NCBI RefSeq assembly: GCF_023242365.1
Contig: NZ_JALLIX010000017.1
Span: forward strand, 55,171-119,170
Source of the DNA: Pseudomonas sp. MWU13-2100
GTDB taxonomy: Bacteria; Pseudomonadota; Gammaproteobacteria; Pseudomonadales; Pseudomonadaceae
Direction: 5' to 3'
DNA: 64,000 nucleotides
Position numbers and translations under genes: made by a program. The stretch's first letter is position 1. Every line of letters starts with the position of its first letter. The notes beneath the pieces are model-generated. The model did not search any database and had not been told where the DNA came from. It saw only the letters and a program-made list of their open reading frames with translations. Shown here piece after piece: positions 19,387-29,045 of this stretch.

Positions 19387-19415
19387 ACTATAGCAGCAAT
19401 GATTAAGTGCTTCAA
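19387..19415 (-). promoter_or_regulatory. Sigma-70 promoter for rne
   Basis: On the minus strand a -35 TTGAAG (19410-19415) and a -10 TATAGT (19387-19392) are separated by exactly 17 bp. Transcription would start near 19380 and run leftward. The site lies only ~30 bp from the rluC start, so rne and rluC share this divergent control region. Confidence 0.7.
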
Positions 19416-19444
19416 TTCCATAAAAAATTGTTATCATTGCCGAC

Positions 19445-20401
19445 ATGACGACGACTACCCCCCCGACTCCAGGCGTACAACTGCTTGAGGTCTCGCCGGA
19501 ATATGCCGGCCAGCGCATTGACAATTTCCTTCTCGCTCGGCTCAAGGGTGTGCCCAAGACCTTGATTTACCGCATTTTGCGCAAAGGCGAAGTGCGGGTG
19601 AACAAGGGGCGCATCAAGCCCGAGTACAAACTCCAGGCCGGCGATATCGTGCGGGTTCCGCCCGTGCGCGTCCCTGAGCGCGACGAGCCGGTGCCCCTGG
19701 CCCAGGGCCTGTTGCAGCGCCTGGAGGCCTCGATCGTTTTCGAAGACAAGGCCCTGATCGTGATCAACAAGCCGGCCGGCATTGCCGTGCACGGCGGCAG
19801 CGGCCTGAACTATGGCGTGATCGAGGCCTTCCGCCAGTTGCGTCCGGATGCCAAGGAGCTGGAACTGGTCCATCGCCTGGACCGCGACACTTCCGGCCTG
19901 CTGATGATTGCCAAGAAACGCAGCATGTTGCGCCATCTGCACGAGGCGCTGCGCGGCGACGGTATCGATAAACGCTACATGGCCCTGGTCCGCGGTAACT
20001 GGGCGGCTTCGATCAAGCAGGTGCGTGCCCCCTTGCTCAAGAGCAACCTGCGCTCCGGCGAGCGCATGGTCGAGGTCAACGAAGAAGGCAAGGAAGCGCT
20101 CACGGTGTTCAAGGTGCTGCGCCGTTTCGGTGATTTCGCCACTATGGTCGAGGCCAAGCCGGTCACCGGCCGTACCCACCAGATTCGTGTGCACACCTTG
20201 CATGCCGGGCACTGCATTGCCGGTGACAGCAAGTACGGTGACGATGGATTCACCAAGGAAATTCGCGACCTGGGCGGCAAGCGTCTGTTTCTCCACGCCT
20301 ATATGCTGACCGTGCCGCTGCCCGATGGTGGCGAGTTGAAGTTGCAGGCGCCGGTGGATGAAATGTGGGCCAAGACGGTGGAGCGACTGAGTGCGGTCTG
20401 A
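19445..20401 (+). CDS. rluC: Ribosomal large subunit pseudouridine synthase C
   Basis: Modifies 23S rRNA uridines (positions 955, 2504 and 2580 in E. coli). 318 residues: an N-terminal S4 RNA-binding domain (about 18-80, [20 protein letters not shown]) and the RluA-type catalytic domain with HRLDRDTSG, the catalytic Asp being residue 146. Its divergence from rne over a shared promoter region is the conserved arrangement in proteobacteria. It overlaps the following HAD gene by 11 bp. Confidence 0.95.
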   Translation: MTTTTPPTPGVQLLEVSPEYAGQRIDNFLLARLKGVPKTLIYRILRKGEVRVNKGRIKPEYKLQAGDIVRVPPVRVPERDEPVPLAQGLLQRLEASIVFEDKALIVINKPAGIAVHGGSGLNYGVIEAFRQLRPDAKELELVHRLDRDTSGLLMIAKKRSMLRHLHEALRGDGIDKRYMALVRGNWAASIKQVRAPLLKSNLRSGERMVEVNEEGKEALTVFKVLRRFGDFATMVEAKPVTGRTHQIRVHTLHAGHCIAGDSKYGDDGFTKEIRDLGGKRLFLHAYMLTVPLPDGGELKLQAPVDEMWAKTVERLSAV

Positions 20402-21053
20402 ATACAAGCTGCTGATTTTCGATTGGGACGGCACCTTGGCTGATTCCATTGGTCGGATTGTCGAGGCAATGGGGGTGGCGGCCGCTCGTTCGGGTTTTGT
20501 CCTGCGCGATGAAACGGCGGTCAAGGGTATTATCGGTCTCGGTTTGCCGGAGGCGATCTGCACCCTGTACCCGTCGATCAGCGATGAAGAGTTGGTGGTT
20601 TTTCGCCAGCACTATGCCGACAGCTACATTGCCCTTGAAACGGTTCCTTCGCCGCTGTTTCCAGGGGTCCTGGAGTCCATGGAAGCGTTTCGCGCCGCCG
20701 GCTTCCAGTTGGCGGTCGCGACCGGCAAGAATCGTCGCGGTCTGGACCGAGTGTTGAAGGCCCATGGCTGGCTGGATTATTTCGATATCACCCGCGCTGC
20801 CGATGAAACCGCCAGCAAGCCGCATCCGCTGATGCTCGAGGAGATTCTCACTCATTGCGCTGTCCCGGCTTCCCAGGCCCTGATGGTCGGGGATTCGGCG
20901 TTCGATTTGCAAATGGCGCGCAATGCTGGCATGGATTCAGTGGCCGTGGGTTATGGTGCCTTGTCGCTGGATGAGTTGCGGGTGTTCGAACCGCGCTTGG
21001 CGATTGACAGTTTTCCACAGTTGCATGCCTGGCTCGATGGCCGGGTCAATTGA
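20391..21053 (+). CDS. HAD-IA family hydrolase (phosphoglycolate phosphatase-like)
   Basis: 220-residue phosphatase of the haloacid dehalogenase superfamily. Motif I is [10 protein letters not shown] (Asp11 and Asp13), motif II the VATGKNRRG segment and motif [19 protein letters not shown] cap domain lies between motifs I and II as in subclass IA. GTG start inside the end of rluC implies translational coupling. The gene keeps this place after rluC in several pseudomonads; the natural substrate is not known, 2-phosphoglycolate or another small phosphate ester being the usual guess. Confidence 0.9.
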   Translation: MRSEYKLLIFDWDGTLADSIGRIVEAMGVAAARSGFVLRDETAVKGIIGLGLPEAICTLYPSISDEELVVFRQHYADSYIALETVPSPLFPGVLESMEAFRAAGFQLAVATGKNRRGLDRVLKAHGWLDYFDITRAADETASKPHPLMLEEILTHCAVPASQALMVGDSAFDLQMARNAGMDSVAVGYGALSLDELRVFEPRLAIDSFPQLHAWLDGRVN

Positions 21054-21073
21054 ATTCGTTGGGGTGAGTACGC

Positions 21074-22069
21074 ATGTCTGATGAATGGAGCGCGCCGCCA
21101 AAGGCGAATGCCGAATCGGGTCCAGGTGACGACAGGAGCTGGAAGCTGCTGGAAAAGACCCTGCTGGCCGGTGTGCAGGAGCAGCGGCGCTCGCGGCGCT
21201 GGGGGATCTTCTTCAAGTTGTTGACCTTTGTGTATCTGTTTGGCGCGCTGGTGATGTTCTCGCCGCTGATCAATCTGGAGAAGAGCGCCAGTCGCGGGGC
21301 GCACTACACGGCCCTGATCGAAGTGCGTGGGGTGATCGCGGACAAGGAGTCGGCCAGTGCCGACAATATTGTCGGCGGTCTGCGCACGGCCTTCGAGGAT
21401 CCCAAGGTCAAGGCGATCATCATGCGCATCAACAGCCCGGGCGGCAGTCCGGTGCAGTCGGGTTATGTGTTTGACGAGATTCGTCGCCTGCGTGGCCTGC
21501 ACCCGGACACCAAGGTGTATGCGGTGATTTCCGATGTCGGTGCGTCCGGGGCCTACTACATCGCCAGTGCGGCGGATGAGATCTATGCCGACAAGTCCAG
21601 CCTGGTCGGTTCCATTGGTGTGACGGCGGCCGGCTACGGTTTTGTCGGTGCCATGGAGAAGTTGGGTGTTGAGCGGCGTGCCTACTCCTCAGGGGAGCAC
21701 AAGGCGTTTCTTGATCCGTTCCAGCCGGAGAAGGCTGACGAGACCAAGTTCTGGCAGGGTGTGCTGGACACCACTCACAACCAGTTCATTGCCAGTGTGA
21801 AGAAGGGTCGTGGTGACCGCCTGAAAGATAAGGACCACCCGGAGCTGTTTTCCGGCTTGGTCTGGTCCGGCGAGCAGGCGCTGCCGCTGGGGTTGATCGA
21901 TGGCCTGGGCAGTGCCAGTTCGGTGGCGCGGGATGTGATCGGCGAGAAGGAACTGGTGGACTTTACCGTTCAGGAGTCGCCTTTCGATCGCTTCTCGAAA
22001 AAGCTCGGTGCCAGCGTCGCGGAGCAGTTGGCGATGTGGATGGGCTTCCAGGGGCCGACCTTGCGCTGA
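21074..22069 (+). CDS. sppA: Signal peptide peptidase SppA-type serine protease (S49)
   Basis: 331-residue membrane protease that degrades leftover signal peptides and other membrane peptides. One transmembrane segment lies at about residues 50-72, followed by a single S49 protease domain, so this is the short SppA36 form and not the double-domain E. coli form. The nucleophile Ser is at about residue 158 (VGASGAYYIAS), and Lys near 210 (SGEHKAFLDPF) has the 52-residue spacing expected of the Ser/Lys dyad. ATG preceded by GGGGTGAG. Confidence 0.9.
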   Translation: MSDEWSAPPKANAESGPGDDRSWKLLEKTLLAGVQEQRRSRRWGIFFKLLTFVYLFGALVMFSPLINLEKSASRGAHYTALIEVRGVIADKESASADNIVGGLRTAFEDPKVKAIIMRINSPGGSPVQSGYVFDEIRRLRGLHPDTKVYAVISDVGASGAYYIASAADEIYADKSSLVGSIGVTAAGYGFVGAMEKLGVERRAYSSGEHKAFLDPFQPEKADETKFWQGVLDTTHNQFIASVKKGRGDRLKDKDHPELFSGLVWSGEQALPLGLIDGLGSASSVARDVIGEKELVDFTVQESPFDRFSKKLGASVAEQLAMWMGFQGPTLR

Positions 22070-22081
22070 TATTCGTGCGGC

Positions 22082-22119
22082 AATAAAAAAACCGGTCGCC
22101 CATGACCGGTTTTTTTATT
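22082..22119. terminator. Bidirectional terminator between sppA and maf
   Basis: A perfect 16-bp stem AATAAAAAAACCGGTC / GACCGGTTTTTTTATT with a six-base loop. The T run on either strand makes it a terminator for sppA (rightward) and for the leftward maf gene. Confidence 0.92.
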
Positions 22120-22137
22120 GGTGGAGCGCAGGGGGAT

Positions 22138-22163
22138 GTAGCAGCAAGCTTGCTCGCGATCAG
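22138..22163. repeat. Solitary REP-like palindrome
   Basis: GTAGCAGCAAGCTTGCTCGC followed by GAT resembles one arm of the REP pair at 41144-41237 (GAGCAAGCTTGCTCGCGAT). Only one copy is present here, so it is a solitary or degraded element. Confidence 0.6.
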
Positions 22164-22194
22164 TCGGCAGGCTGAGGGGCTTGCAATGAAAAGA

Positions 22195-22773
22195 TTACGG
22201 AATCTGCACACCCTCGGCCAGCAGCATGTCCACAAGGCGAATCAGAGGCAGTCCGATCAGGCTGGTGGCATCCGGCCCTTCCGTGCTCTGGAACAGGCTC
22301 ACGCCCAATCCCTCGGCCTTGAAGCTGCCGGCGCAGTCATAGGGTTGTTCGGCCTGCAGGTAGCGTTCGATGCGCTCGACCTCCAGGCTGCGCATCTGCA
22401 CGCTGAAGGGGACGCAGTCCACCTGGCATGCGCCGGTCCGGCTGTTGAGCAGGGCCAGGCCGGTGAGGAAGCTGACGCGGCTGCCGCTGGCGGCCAGCAG
22501 TTGTTCGCGGGCCTTCTCGAAGCTGTGGGGCTTGCCGAGTATCCGTCCGTCGAGTACCGCGACCTGGTCCGAACCGATGATCAGGTGCGCCGGATGATGG
22601 GCGGCCAGGGCCCGGGCCTTTTCCTCGGCCAGGCGTTTGACCAGTTCGATGGCCGCTTCGCCAGGGTGCTGGCTTTCGTCGATATCCGGCGAGGCGCAGG
22701 TGAAAGGCAGGCGCAGGCGGGTCAGCAATTCCCGGCGATAAGCCGAGCTTGAGGCAAGTAACAAGGGCAGCAT
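22195..22773 (-). CDS. Maf-like nucleotide pyrophosphatase (7-methyl-GTP type, YceF)
   Basis: 192 residues. The N-terminal LASSSAYRRELL and the internal IIGSDQVAVLDGRILGKP are the Maf fold signatures that bind nucleoside triphosphates. The neighbourhood (next to yceD-rpmF-plsX) is that of the YceF subgroup, which hydrolyses 7-methyl-GTP, while the separate YhdE/Maf subgroup hydrolyses dTTP/UTP. It is transcribed leftward, divergent from yceD over a 106-bp promoter region. Confidence 0.9.
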   Translation of the reverse strand: MLPLLLASSSAYRRELLTRLRLPFTCASPDIDESQHPGEAAIELVKRLAEEKARALAAHHPAHLIIGSDQVAVLDGRILGKPHSFEKAREQLLAASGSRVSFLTGLALLNSRTGACQVDCVPFSVQMRSLEVERIERYLQAEQPYDCAGSFKAEGLGVSLFQSTEGPDATSLIGLPLIRLVDMLLAEGVQIP

Positions 22774-22841
22774 GCGGTTCTCCTGAAGAAGGCCGCCGAT
22801 TCTAGTCGGCTCGCCAGCTGACGGACAGGGCCTAATTTCCT

Positions 22842-22870
22842 TTGACAGTGGCAGGGTGCATCCCTAGAAT
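22842..22870 (+). promoter_or_regulatory. Sigma-70 promoter for the yceD-rpmF-plsX-fab run
   Basis: TTGACA (22842-22847) and TAGAAT (22865-22870) with a 17-bp spacer, a near-consensus promoter. The predicted start of transcription, about 22877, falls directly in front of the yceD ATG at 22880, so the message would have almost no leader. Confidence 0.78.
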
Positions 22871-22879
22871 GCTGCGCCT

Positions 22880-23407
22880 ATGTTGAATGACCCGATTCCA
22901 CCTCACGTTGACCCGCGCAAATTGGCTGATCGTGGCACCACCCTTCAAGGTGAGCTGCTGCTGGCCGATTTGGAGAGACTCTGCGACTCGCTTTCCGACA
23001 CTGTCGGTACGGTGCAGGCTAAATTCGTTTTTGAACGAGATGAACGTAAGGCCGTGATGATTCACAGCTTTATCGACACCGAGGTCAAAATGGTTTGCCA
23101 GCGTTGTCTTGAGCTGGTCACCCTGCCGATCCACAGCGAATGCAGTTATGCTGTGGTGAAGGAGGGTGCGAATACCCAGTCGTTGCCGAAAGGTTATGAC
23201 GTGCTGGAACTGGGCGAAGATCCTTTGGATCTGCAGGCATTGATCGAGGAAGAGCTTCTGCTCGCCTTGCCCATTGTGCCTGCTCATCATCCGGAAGAAT
23301 GCCAGCAGCCGGCGGGGCTCGATGAGCCCGAACCGAGCGAGGACGAGGTAACGCGGTCCAACCCGTTCAGTGTATTGGCGCAGTTAAAGCGTGACCCAAA
23401 CGTTTAG
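22880..23407 (+). CDS. yceD: YceD family 23S rRNA accumulation protein (DUF177)
   Basis: 175 residues with the DUF177 core; the CxxC of the family is visible in VCQRCLELV (about residues 74-82). Genetic work in E. coli ties YceD to accumulation of 23S rRNA, and it is almost always cotranscribed with rpmF as here (13-bp gap). The start MLNDPIPPHVDP agrees with relatives and has no Shine-Dalgarno, in line with the promoter placed just upstream. Confidence 0.92.
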   Translation: MLNDPIPPHVDPRKLADRGTTLQGELLLADLERLCDSLSDTVGTVQAKFVFERDERKAVMIHSFIDTEVKMVCQRCLELVTLPIHSECSYAVVKEGANTQSLPKGYDVLELGEDPLDLQALIEEELLLALPIVPAHHPEECQQPAGLDEPEPSEDEVTRSNPFSVLAQLKRDPNV

Positions 23408-23420
23408 GAGTTAATCAATT

Positions 23421-23603
23421 ATGGCTGTTCAGCAGAACAAAAAATCCCGCTCCGCCCGTGACATGCGTCGTTCGCACGACGCCCTCGAGGCAAGCACCCT
23501 GTCCGTGGAAAAGACCACCGGTGAAGTTCACCTGCGTCACCACGTATCGCCAGAAGGCGTATACCGTGGCCGTAAAGTGATCGACAAGGGCGCTGACGAG
23601 TAA
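23421..23603 (+). CDS. rpmF: 50S ribosomal protein L32
   Basis: 60-residue basic ribosomal protein beginning [20 protein letters not shown], the standard L32 start; the zinc-binding cysteines found in some L32 paralogues are absent, so this is the C-minus form. Preceded by TTAGGAG. Its linkage to plsX, 3 bp downstream, couples ribosome and lipid synthesis genes as in most gammaproteobacteria. Confidence 0.97.
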
Positions 23604-23606
23604 ATC

Positions 23607-24617
23607 TTGTCCGCTCAGATCATCGCGATCGACGCAATGGGCGGGGACTTCGGTCCCCGCAGCATTGTCCAGGCCAGTATTGCCTGCCTGTCTGCTACGC
23701 CTTCGCTGCACCTGACCCTTGTCGGTCAACCTTCCCAGCTTGAACCCCTGGTCCCCAGTCATCCGGCTGTGGATCGCGCGCGCCTGACGATTACTCCCGC
23801 CAGCGAAATCATCACCATGGACGAGCGTCCGTCCCAGGCCCTGCGGGGCAAGCCGGATTCGTCGATGCGCGTGGCCTTGCAACTGCTGCGCGATGACAAG
23901 GTCCAGGCCTGTGTCAGCGCCGGCAATACCGGTGCCTTGATGGCCTTGTCGCGGCATGTGCTGAAGACCCTGCCGGGGATCGATCGTCCGGCGATGGTTG
24001 CGGCCATCCCGACCCAGCGCGGCTATTGCCAGTTGCTGGACCTGGGGGCGAATGTCGATTGCAGTGCCGAGCATCTGTTCCAGTTCGCTGTGATGGGCGC
24101 GGTGGCCGCCGAGGCCCTGGGCGTGGTGCGGCCGCGTGTCGCGCTGCTGAATGTCGGCACCGAGGACATCAAGGGTAATCAGCAGGTCAAGCTGGCGGCG
24201 ATCCTGTTGCAGCAGGCGCGAGGGTTGAACTATATCGGCTTCATCGAAGGCGACGGGCTGTATCGCGGCGAGGCCGATGTGGTGGTGTGCGACGGTTTTG
24301 TCGGCAATATCCTGCTCAAGTCCAGCGAAGGCCTGGCGACCATGATCGCCACGCGGATCGAGGCGCTGTTCAGGCAGAGCCTGGCCTCGCGGCTGGTCGG
24401 TGCCCTGGCCTTGCCGCTGCTCAAGCGCCTGCAGGCCGACCTCGCCCCGGCGCGGCATAATGGCGCGAGTTTTCTCGGCTTGCAGGGCATTGTCATCAAG
24501 AGTCATGGCTCCGCCGGGGTCGAGGGTTTCCAGAGCGCGATTGCGCGAGCCCTGATCGAGATCCAGGAAAACCTTCCCGAGCGCCTGCACGGTCGCCTGG
24601 AGGCGCTATTGCTTTAG
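23607..24617 (+). CDS. plsX: Phosphate acyltransferase PlsX
   Basis: Makes acyl-phosphate from acyl-ACP, the acyl donor for the first step of phospholipid synthesis with PlsY. 336 residues. The N-terminal [12 protein letters not shown] and the internal [16 protein letters not shown] are typical. Start is TTG, only three bases after the rpmF stop, with no better alternative. Unlike E. coli, no fabH follows; the next gene is fabD, as I remember for pseudomonads. Confidence 0.96.
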   Translation: MSAQIIAIDAMGGDFGPRSIVQASIACLSATPSLHLTLVGQPSQLEPLVPSHPAVDRARLTITPASEIITMDERPSQALRGKPDSSMRVALQLLRDDKVQACVSAGNTGALMALSRHVLKTLPGIDRPAMVAAIPTQRGYCQLLDLGANVDCSAEHLFQFAVMGAVAAEALGVVRPRVALLNVGTEDIKGNQQVKLAAILLQQARGLNYIGFIEGDGLYRGEADVVVCDGFVGNILLKSSEGLATMIATRIEALFRQSLASRLVGALALPLLKRLQADLAPARHNGASFLGLQGIVIKSHGSAGVEGFQSAIARALIEIQENLPERLHGRLEALLL

Positions 24618-24744
24618 GCGTTTTCCCGTGGGAATGCTTAAATGTGACCGCTCAGTTCAATCAGCCATCCAAACTGACAGTTTCTTGCGTCCGCCACGGC
24701 GGGACGTCAATTCTTCGACGACAAGATCATTAGGGGCTTGTTAC

Positions 24745-25683
24745 ATGTCTACATCCCTCGCATTCGTCTTTCCAGGACAGGGTTCGCAGTCCCTCGGCAT
24801 GCTCGCCGAGCTGGGCGCGCAATACCCGCTGATCCTGGAGACCTTCAAAGAAGCCTCCGCCGCCCTGGGCTATGACCTCTGGGCGCTGACCCAGCAAGGG
24901 CCGGAAGAGCAACTGAACCAGACCGACAAGACCCAGCCGGCCATCCTCACCGCCTCCATTGCCTTGTGGCGCCTGTGGCTGGCCGAAGGCGGTGCGCGTC
25001 CGGCCTACGTCGCCGGCCACAGCCTGGGCGAGTACAGCGCGCTGGTCGCCGCCGGCAGCCTGAGCCTGGGTGATGCGGTGAAGCTGGTGGAACGCCGTGG
25101 TCAACTGATGCAAGAAGCGGTTCCGGCCGGGCAGGGCGCCATGGCGGCGATCCTCGGGCTGGACGATGCCGATGTGATTGCCGCCTGTGCCGAATCGGCC
25201 CAGGGCGAAGTGGTCAGCGCAGTGAACTTCAACTCGCCAGGCCAGGTGGTGATCGCCGGGGCCAAGGCCGCCGTCGAGCGCGCCATGGATGCCTGCAAGG
25301 CCAAGGGTGCCAAACGCGCCTTGCCGCTGCCGGTCAGCGTGCCGTCGCATTGCGAACTGATGCGCCCGGCCGCCGAGCGCTTTGCCGAATCCATTGCCGC
25401 CATCGACTGGCAGGCACCGCAGATCCCGCTGGTGCAGAACGTCAGTGCCCAGGTGGCGCCGGACCTTGCGACCCTCAAGCGCGACCTGCTGGAACAACTC
25501 TACAAGCCGGTGCGCTGGGTCGAGTCGGTCCAGTGCCTGGCGGCCAACGGTGCCACTGAACTGGTCGAATGCGGCCCCGGCAAGGTGCTGGCCGGCCTGA
25601 ACAAGCGTTGCGCCGACGGCGTCAACACGTCCAACCTCAATACCCCGGATGCCTTCGCCGCCACGCGCGCGGCGCGGGCCTGA
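24745..25683 (+). CDS. fabD: Malonyl-CoA:ACP transacylase
   Basis: Loads malonate on acyl carrier protein for fatty acid elongation. 312 residues. The active-site GHSLGEYSAL has Ser at residue 93, FPGQGSQ lies at residues 9-15, and the partner histidine is in VPSHCELM near 205. The ATG at 24745 is chosen because the family begins at that point. A 127-bp gap separates it from plsX, leaving room for an internal promoter. Confidence 0.96.
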   Translation: MSTSLAFVFPGQGSQSLGMLAELGAQYPLILETFKEASAALGYDLWALTQQGPEEQLNQTDKTQPAILTASIALWRLWLAEGGARPAYVAGHSLGEYSALVAAGSLSLGDAVKLVERRGQLMQEAVPAGQGAMAAILGLDDADVIAACAESAQGEVVSAVNFNSPGQVVIAGAKAAVERAMDACKAKGAKRALPLPVSVPSHCELMRPAAERFAESIAAIDWQAPQIPLVQNVSAQVAPDLATLKRDLLEQLYKPVRWVESVQCLAANGATELVECGPGKVLAGLNKRCADGVNTSNLNTPDAFAATRAARA

Positions 25684-25699
25684 ATCAGGAGAAGCCTGC

Positions 25700-26440
25700 A
25701 TGAGTCTGCAAGGTAAAGTTGCACTGGTCACCGGCGCCAGCCGTGGCATCGGCCAAGCCATCGCCCTCGAGCTGGGGCGTCTTGGTGCCGTGGTCATCGG
25801 TACCGCGACCTCGGCCTCGGGCGCCGAGCGGATTGCCGCGACCCTCAAGGAGCATGGCATCCAAGGCACCGGCCTGGAACTTAATGTAACCAGCGATGAG
25901 TCGGTTGCCGCGGTCCTGGCGAGCATCAGCGAGCAGTTCGGAGCGCCGGCGATCCTGGTCAATAATGCCGGTATCACCCGCGATAACCTGATGATGCGAA
26001 TGAAAGATGACGAGTGGTACGACGTGGTCGATACCAATCTCAACAGTCTGTTCCGCCTGTCCAAGGGTGTTCTGCGTGGGATGACCAAGGCCCGTTGGGG
26101 GCGAATCATCAATATTGGTTCGGTTGTGGGTGCCATGGGCAACGCAGGCCAAGTAAACTATGCAGCAGCCAAGGCCGGCCTCGAAGGTTTCAGCCGTGCA
26201 TTGGCGCGTGAGGTCGGTTCGCGCTCGATTACGGTAAACTCGGTGGCTCCAGGGTTCATCGACACCGATATGACCCGCGAATTGCCCGAGGCGCAGCGTG
26301 AAGCCTTGCTGACGCAGATTCCGCTGGGTCGTCTGGGCCAGGCCCAAGAGATCGCGCAAGTGGTCGCTTTTCTGGCGTCGGACGGTGCGGCTTACGTGAC
26401 TGGGGCTACAATCCCGGTGAACGGCGGGATGTACATGTAA
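25700..26440 (+). CDS. fabG: 3-oxoacyl-[ACP] reductase
   Basis: NADPH-dependent reductase of the short-chain dehydrogenase class, 246 residues. TGASRGIGQA is the nucleotide-binding loop, NNAG the structural motif, and the Ser-Tyr-Lys catalytic set is in NIGSVVG and NYAAAKAG. AGGAGAAG precedes the ATG. It belongs to the fabD-fabG-acpP-fabF elongation cluster. Confidence 0.96.
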   Translation: MSLQGKVALVTGASRGIGQAIALELGRLGAVVIGTATSASGAERIAATLKEHGIQGTGLELNVTSDESVAAVLASISEQFGAPAILVNNAGITRDNLMMRMKDDEWYDVVDTNLNSLFRLSKGVLRGMTKARWGRIINIGSVVGAMGNAGQVNYAAAKAGLEGFSRALAREVGSRSITVNSVAPGFIDTDMTRELPEAQREALLTQIPLGRLGQAQEIAQVVAFLASDGAAYVTGATIPVNGGMYM

Positions 26441-26556
26441 TTCAAATGTGACGGATTGCTTCAAAAAAATGTCATACCAGCTGTCTAAAATCCGTTATAA
26501 AGCTGCAACTTATTGAGAGGCAGAGGGCAAAGGGGGACAAAGGCTGAAGCTTTCGG

Positions 26557-26584
26557 TTGAAAAGCTGAAAAGCCTTTCTATACA
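26557..26584 (+). promoter_or_regulatory. Promoter upstream of acpP
   Basis: TTGAAA (26557-26562) and TATACA (26579-26584) with a 16-bp spacer lie in the 196-bp fabG-acpP gap. A start near 26591 would give a leader of about 46 nt. A separate strong promoter fits the need for much more acyl carrier protein than the neighbouring enzymes. Confidence 0.65.
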
Positions 26585-26636
26585 CTTACCCACCGGCCAG
26601 CTGCCTGAATTTTTCCATTAGGAGTGAAAACAAGGT

Positions 26637-26873
26637 ATGAGCACCATCGAAGAACGCGTCAAGAAAATCGTTGCCGAGCAACTGGGCGTCAAGGAAGAGG
26701 AAGTGACCAACAAAGCTTCCTTCGTTGAAGACCTGGGTGCCGACTCCCTTGACACCGTTGAGCTTGTGATGGCTCTGGAAGAGGAATTCGAGACCGAAAT
26801 CCCTGACGAAGAAGCTGAAAAAATCACTACCGTACAAGCCGCTATCGATTACGTTACGGCCCATCAGGCGTAA
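26637..26873 (+). CDS. acpP: Acyl carrier protein
   Basis: 78-residue acidic protein that carries growing acyl chains on a 4'-phosphopantetheine arm. The attachment site is Ser37 in [11 protein letters not shown]. Strong TTAGGAG ribosome-binding site. A terminator follows at 26903-26937, which with the upstream promoter would allow a short monocistronic message. Confidence 0.98.
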   Translation: MSTIEERVKKIVAEQLGVKEEEVTNKASFVEDLGADSLDTVELVMALEEEFETEIPDEEAEKITTVQAAIDYVTAHQA

Positions 26874-26902
26874 TAGTTTGTAATCGTTGCCTGCTGTCAT
26901 GG

Positions 26903-26937
26903 AAAAACCGCACTGCCACCACGGCGTGCGGTTTTTT
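26903..26937 (+). terminator. Intrinsic terminator after acpP
   Basis: AAAAACCGCA pairs with TGCGGTTTTT, with further GCC/GGC pairing inside, followed by a T run. It separates acpP from fabF; some read-through is expected because no strong fabF promoter was identified in the short remaining gap. Confidence 0.85.
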
Positions 26938-26984
26938 CTTTAGGTGTGAGGCAAAGTGTCGTCAACAGGATAAAGGAGAGTGCT

Positions 26985-28229
26985 GTGTCGCGTAGACGCG
27001 TCGTAGTCACCGGTATGGGGATGTTGTCGCCATTGGGTACCGATGTTCCGAGTACCTGGCAAGGCATTCTGGCTGGCCGTAGTGGCATTGGTCTGATCGA
27101 ACACACGGACCTTTCTGCCTATACCACCCGTTTTGGCGGCTCGGTAAAAGGTTTCAATGTCGAAGAGTATTTGTCGGCCAAAGAAGCCCGCAAACTCGAC
27201 CTGTTCATTCAATACGGCCTGGCAGCCGGTTTCCAGGCGGTGCGTAATGCCGGTCTCGAAGTCACCGATGCCAACCGTGAGCGCATCGGCGTGGCCATGG
27301 GTTCGGGTATTGGCGGTCTGACCAATATCGAGGAAACCTGCCGCACGCTGCACGACCAGGGCCCACGGCGGATTTCGCCGTTCTTCGTGCCCGGTTCGAT
27401 CATCAATATGATTTCCGGTTTCCTGTCCATCCATCTGGGGGCCCAGGGACCGAACTATGCCATTGCGACGGCCTGCACCACGGGCACCCACAGCATCGGC
27501 ATGGCGGCGCGCAACATTGCCTATGATGAAGCCGATGTGATGATTGCCGGCGGTGCCGAAATGGCCGCCTGCGGTCTCGGCATGGGCGGCTTCGGCGCCT
27601 CGCGCGCGCTGTCCACGCGCAATGACGAGCCGGCCCGTGCCAGTCGTCCGTGGGACAAGGGGCGTGACGGTTTTGTCTTGTCCGACGGTGCCGGCGCCCT
27701 GGTGCTCGAAGAGCTGGAGCATGCCAAGGCCCGTGGCGCGACCATCTACGCCGAGCTGATTGGCTTCGGTATGAGCGGTGACGCCTACCATATGACTTCG
27801 CCACCCGCTGACGGTGCCGGTGCGGCCCGTTGCATCACCAACGCGATGCGCGACGCGAAGCTGAACCTGGATCAGGTGCAGTACATCAATGCCCATGGCA
27901 CCTCGACCCCGGCCGGCGACCTGGCCGAAGCCGAGGCGATCAAGCGGGTGTTCGGTGAGCAGGCCTACAAGCTGGCGATCAGCTCGACCAAGTCGATGAC
28001 CGGTCACCTGTTGGGCGCCGCCGGTGCCATCGAGGCGATTTTCAGCGTGCTGTCGATTGCCGACCAGGTGGCACCGCCGACCATCAACCTCGACGAGCCC
28101 GATGAAGGCTGCGACCTGGATTTCGTGCCCCACGAAGCCCGGCGCATGCCTATCGATGTGGTGCTGTCCAACTCCTTCGGTTTTGGCGGTACCAACGGCT
28201 CCCTGGTGTTCCGCCGGTTCGCCGGATGA
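26985..28229 (+). CDS. fabF: 3-oxoacyl-[ACP] synthase II
   Basis: Condensing enzyme KAS II, 414 residues. The catalytic triad is in [12 protein letters not shown] (Cys near 164), [11 protein letters not shown] and [12 protein letters not shown] (two His). GTG start at 26985 with AAAGGAG upstream gives the canonical [15 protein letters not shown] start. Its stop overlaps the pabC start (ATGA). Confidence 0.96.
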   Translation: MSRRRVVVTGMGMLSPLGTDVPSTWQGILAGRSGIGLIEHTDLSAYTTRFGGSVKGFNVEEYLSAKEARKLDLFIQYGLAAGFQAVRNAGLEVTDANRERIGVAMGSGIGGLTNIEETCRTLHDQGPRRISPFFVPGSIINMISGFLSIHLGAQGPNYAIATACTTGTHSIGMAARNIAYDEADVMIAGGAEMAACGLGMGGFGASRALSTRNDEPARASRPWDKGRDGFVLSDGAGALVLEELEHAKARGATIYAELIGFGMSGDAYHMTSPPADGAGAARCITNAMRDAKLNLDQVQYINAHGTSTPAGDLAEAEAIKRVFGEQAYKLAISSTKSMTGHLLGAAGAIEAIFSVLSIADQVAPPTINLDEPDEGCDLDFVPHEARRMPIDVVLSNSFGFGGTNGSLVFRRFAG

Positions 28230-29044
28230 TGGAGAGCTGGGTCGACGGCCGGCCGGGCGATGCGTTGTCCCTCAAGGACCGCGGCCTGGCCTACGGCGAT
28301 GGTCTGTTCGAGACCTGCGCCGTCAAAGGCGGTCGGCCGCTGCTGCTCGAGCGGCACCTGCAACGCCTGGCTGAAGGCTGTCGACGCCTGGGTATCGCGG
28401 CGGATCAGCCGTTGGTTCGCCGCGAGTTGCTTGCCTACGCTGCCGCACTCGGGGAGGGCGTGCTCAAGCTGATCGTCACCCGTGGCGACAGCCAGCGCGG
28501 CTACGCGACATCGGCACAGGCGTTGCCGCGGCGTCTCCTGCAAGGCAGTCCCTCGCCGACTTATCCACAGGCCTACGCGCAGCAGGGTATTGGCCTTTTT
28601 CCCTGTACCACGCGTTTGTCCGAACAGCCCTTGCTGGCCGGGCTCAAACATCTCAATCGCCTGGAGCAGGTCCTGGCCCGTGCCGAATGGCAGGATGCCG
28701 AACATGCCGAAGGCCTGATGCTCGACACCTCGGGTCGGGTGATCGAGGGTGTGTTCAGCAATCTGTTTCTGGTCAGTCGGGGTGTGCTCTTTACCGCTGA
28801 TCTGAGCCGTTGCGGGGTGGCGGGGGTGATGCGCGCGCAGTTGTTGGAAGAAGCGCAGGCGCTGGCGATCCCTGTCGATATTTCCGACATCAGCCTGGAG
28901 CAATTCCGGCAAGCTGATGAAGTCTTTCTCTGTAATAGTGTCTACGGTGTCTGGCCTGTTCGGGCTTTTGCCGACCTGAGCTGGTCGGTTGGCCCGCTCA
29001 CCCGTAAACTGCAAGGCATTGCCCGCGCGCTATTGGAAGTCTGA
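28226..29044 (+). CDS. pabC: Aminodeoxychorismate lyase
   Basis: PLP enzyme that releases 4-aminobenzoate for folate synthesis, 272 residues (271 if the second ATG is used). Fold type IV: GDGLFET near residue 30 and the PLP lysine in [11 protein letters not shown] near 140. It is embedded between fabF and mltG, the usual place. The overlap of 4 bp with fabF implies coupling. Confidence 0.93.
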   Translation: MMESWVDGRPGDALSLKDRGLAYGDGLFETCAVKGGRPLLLERHLQRLAEGCRRLGIAADQPLVRRELLAYAAALGEGVLKLIVTRGDSQRGYATSAQALPRRLLQGSPSPTYPQAYAQQGIGLFPCTTRLSEQPLLAGLKHLNRLEQVLARAEWQDAEHAEGLMLDTSGRVIEGVFSNLFLVSRGVLFTADLSRCGVAGVMRAQLLEEAQALAIPVDISDISLEQFRQADEVFLCNSVYGVWPVRAFADLSWSVGPLTRKLQGIARALLEV

Positions 29045-29045
29045 A

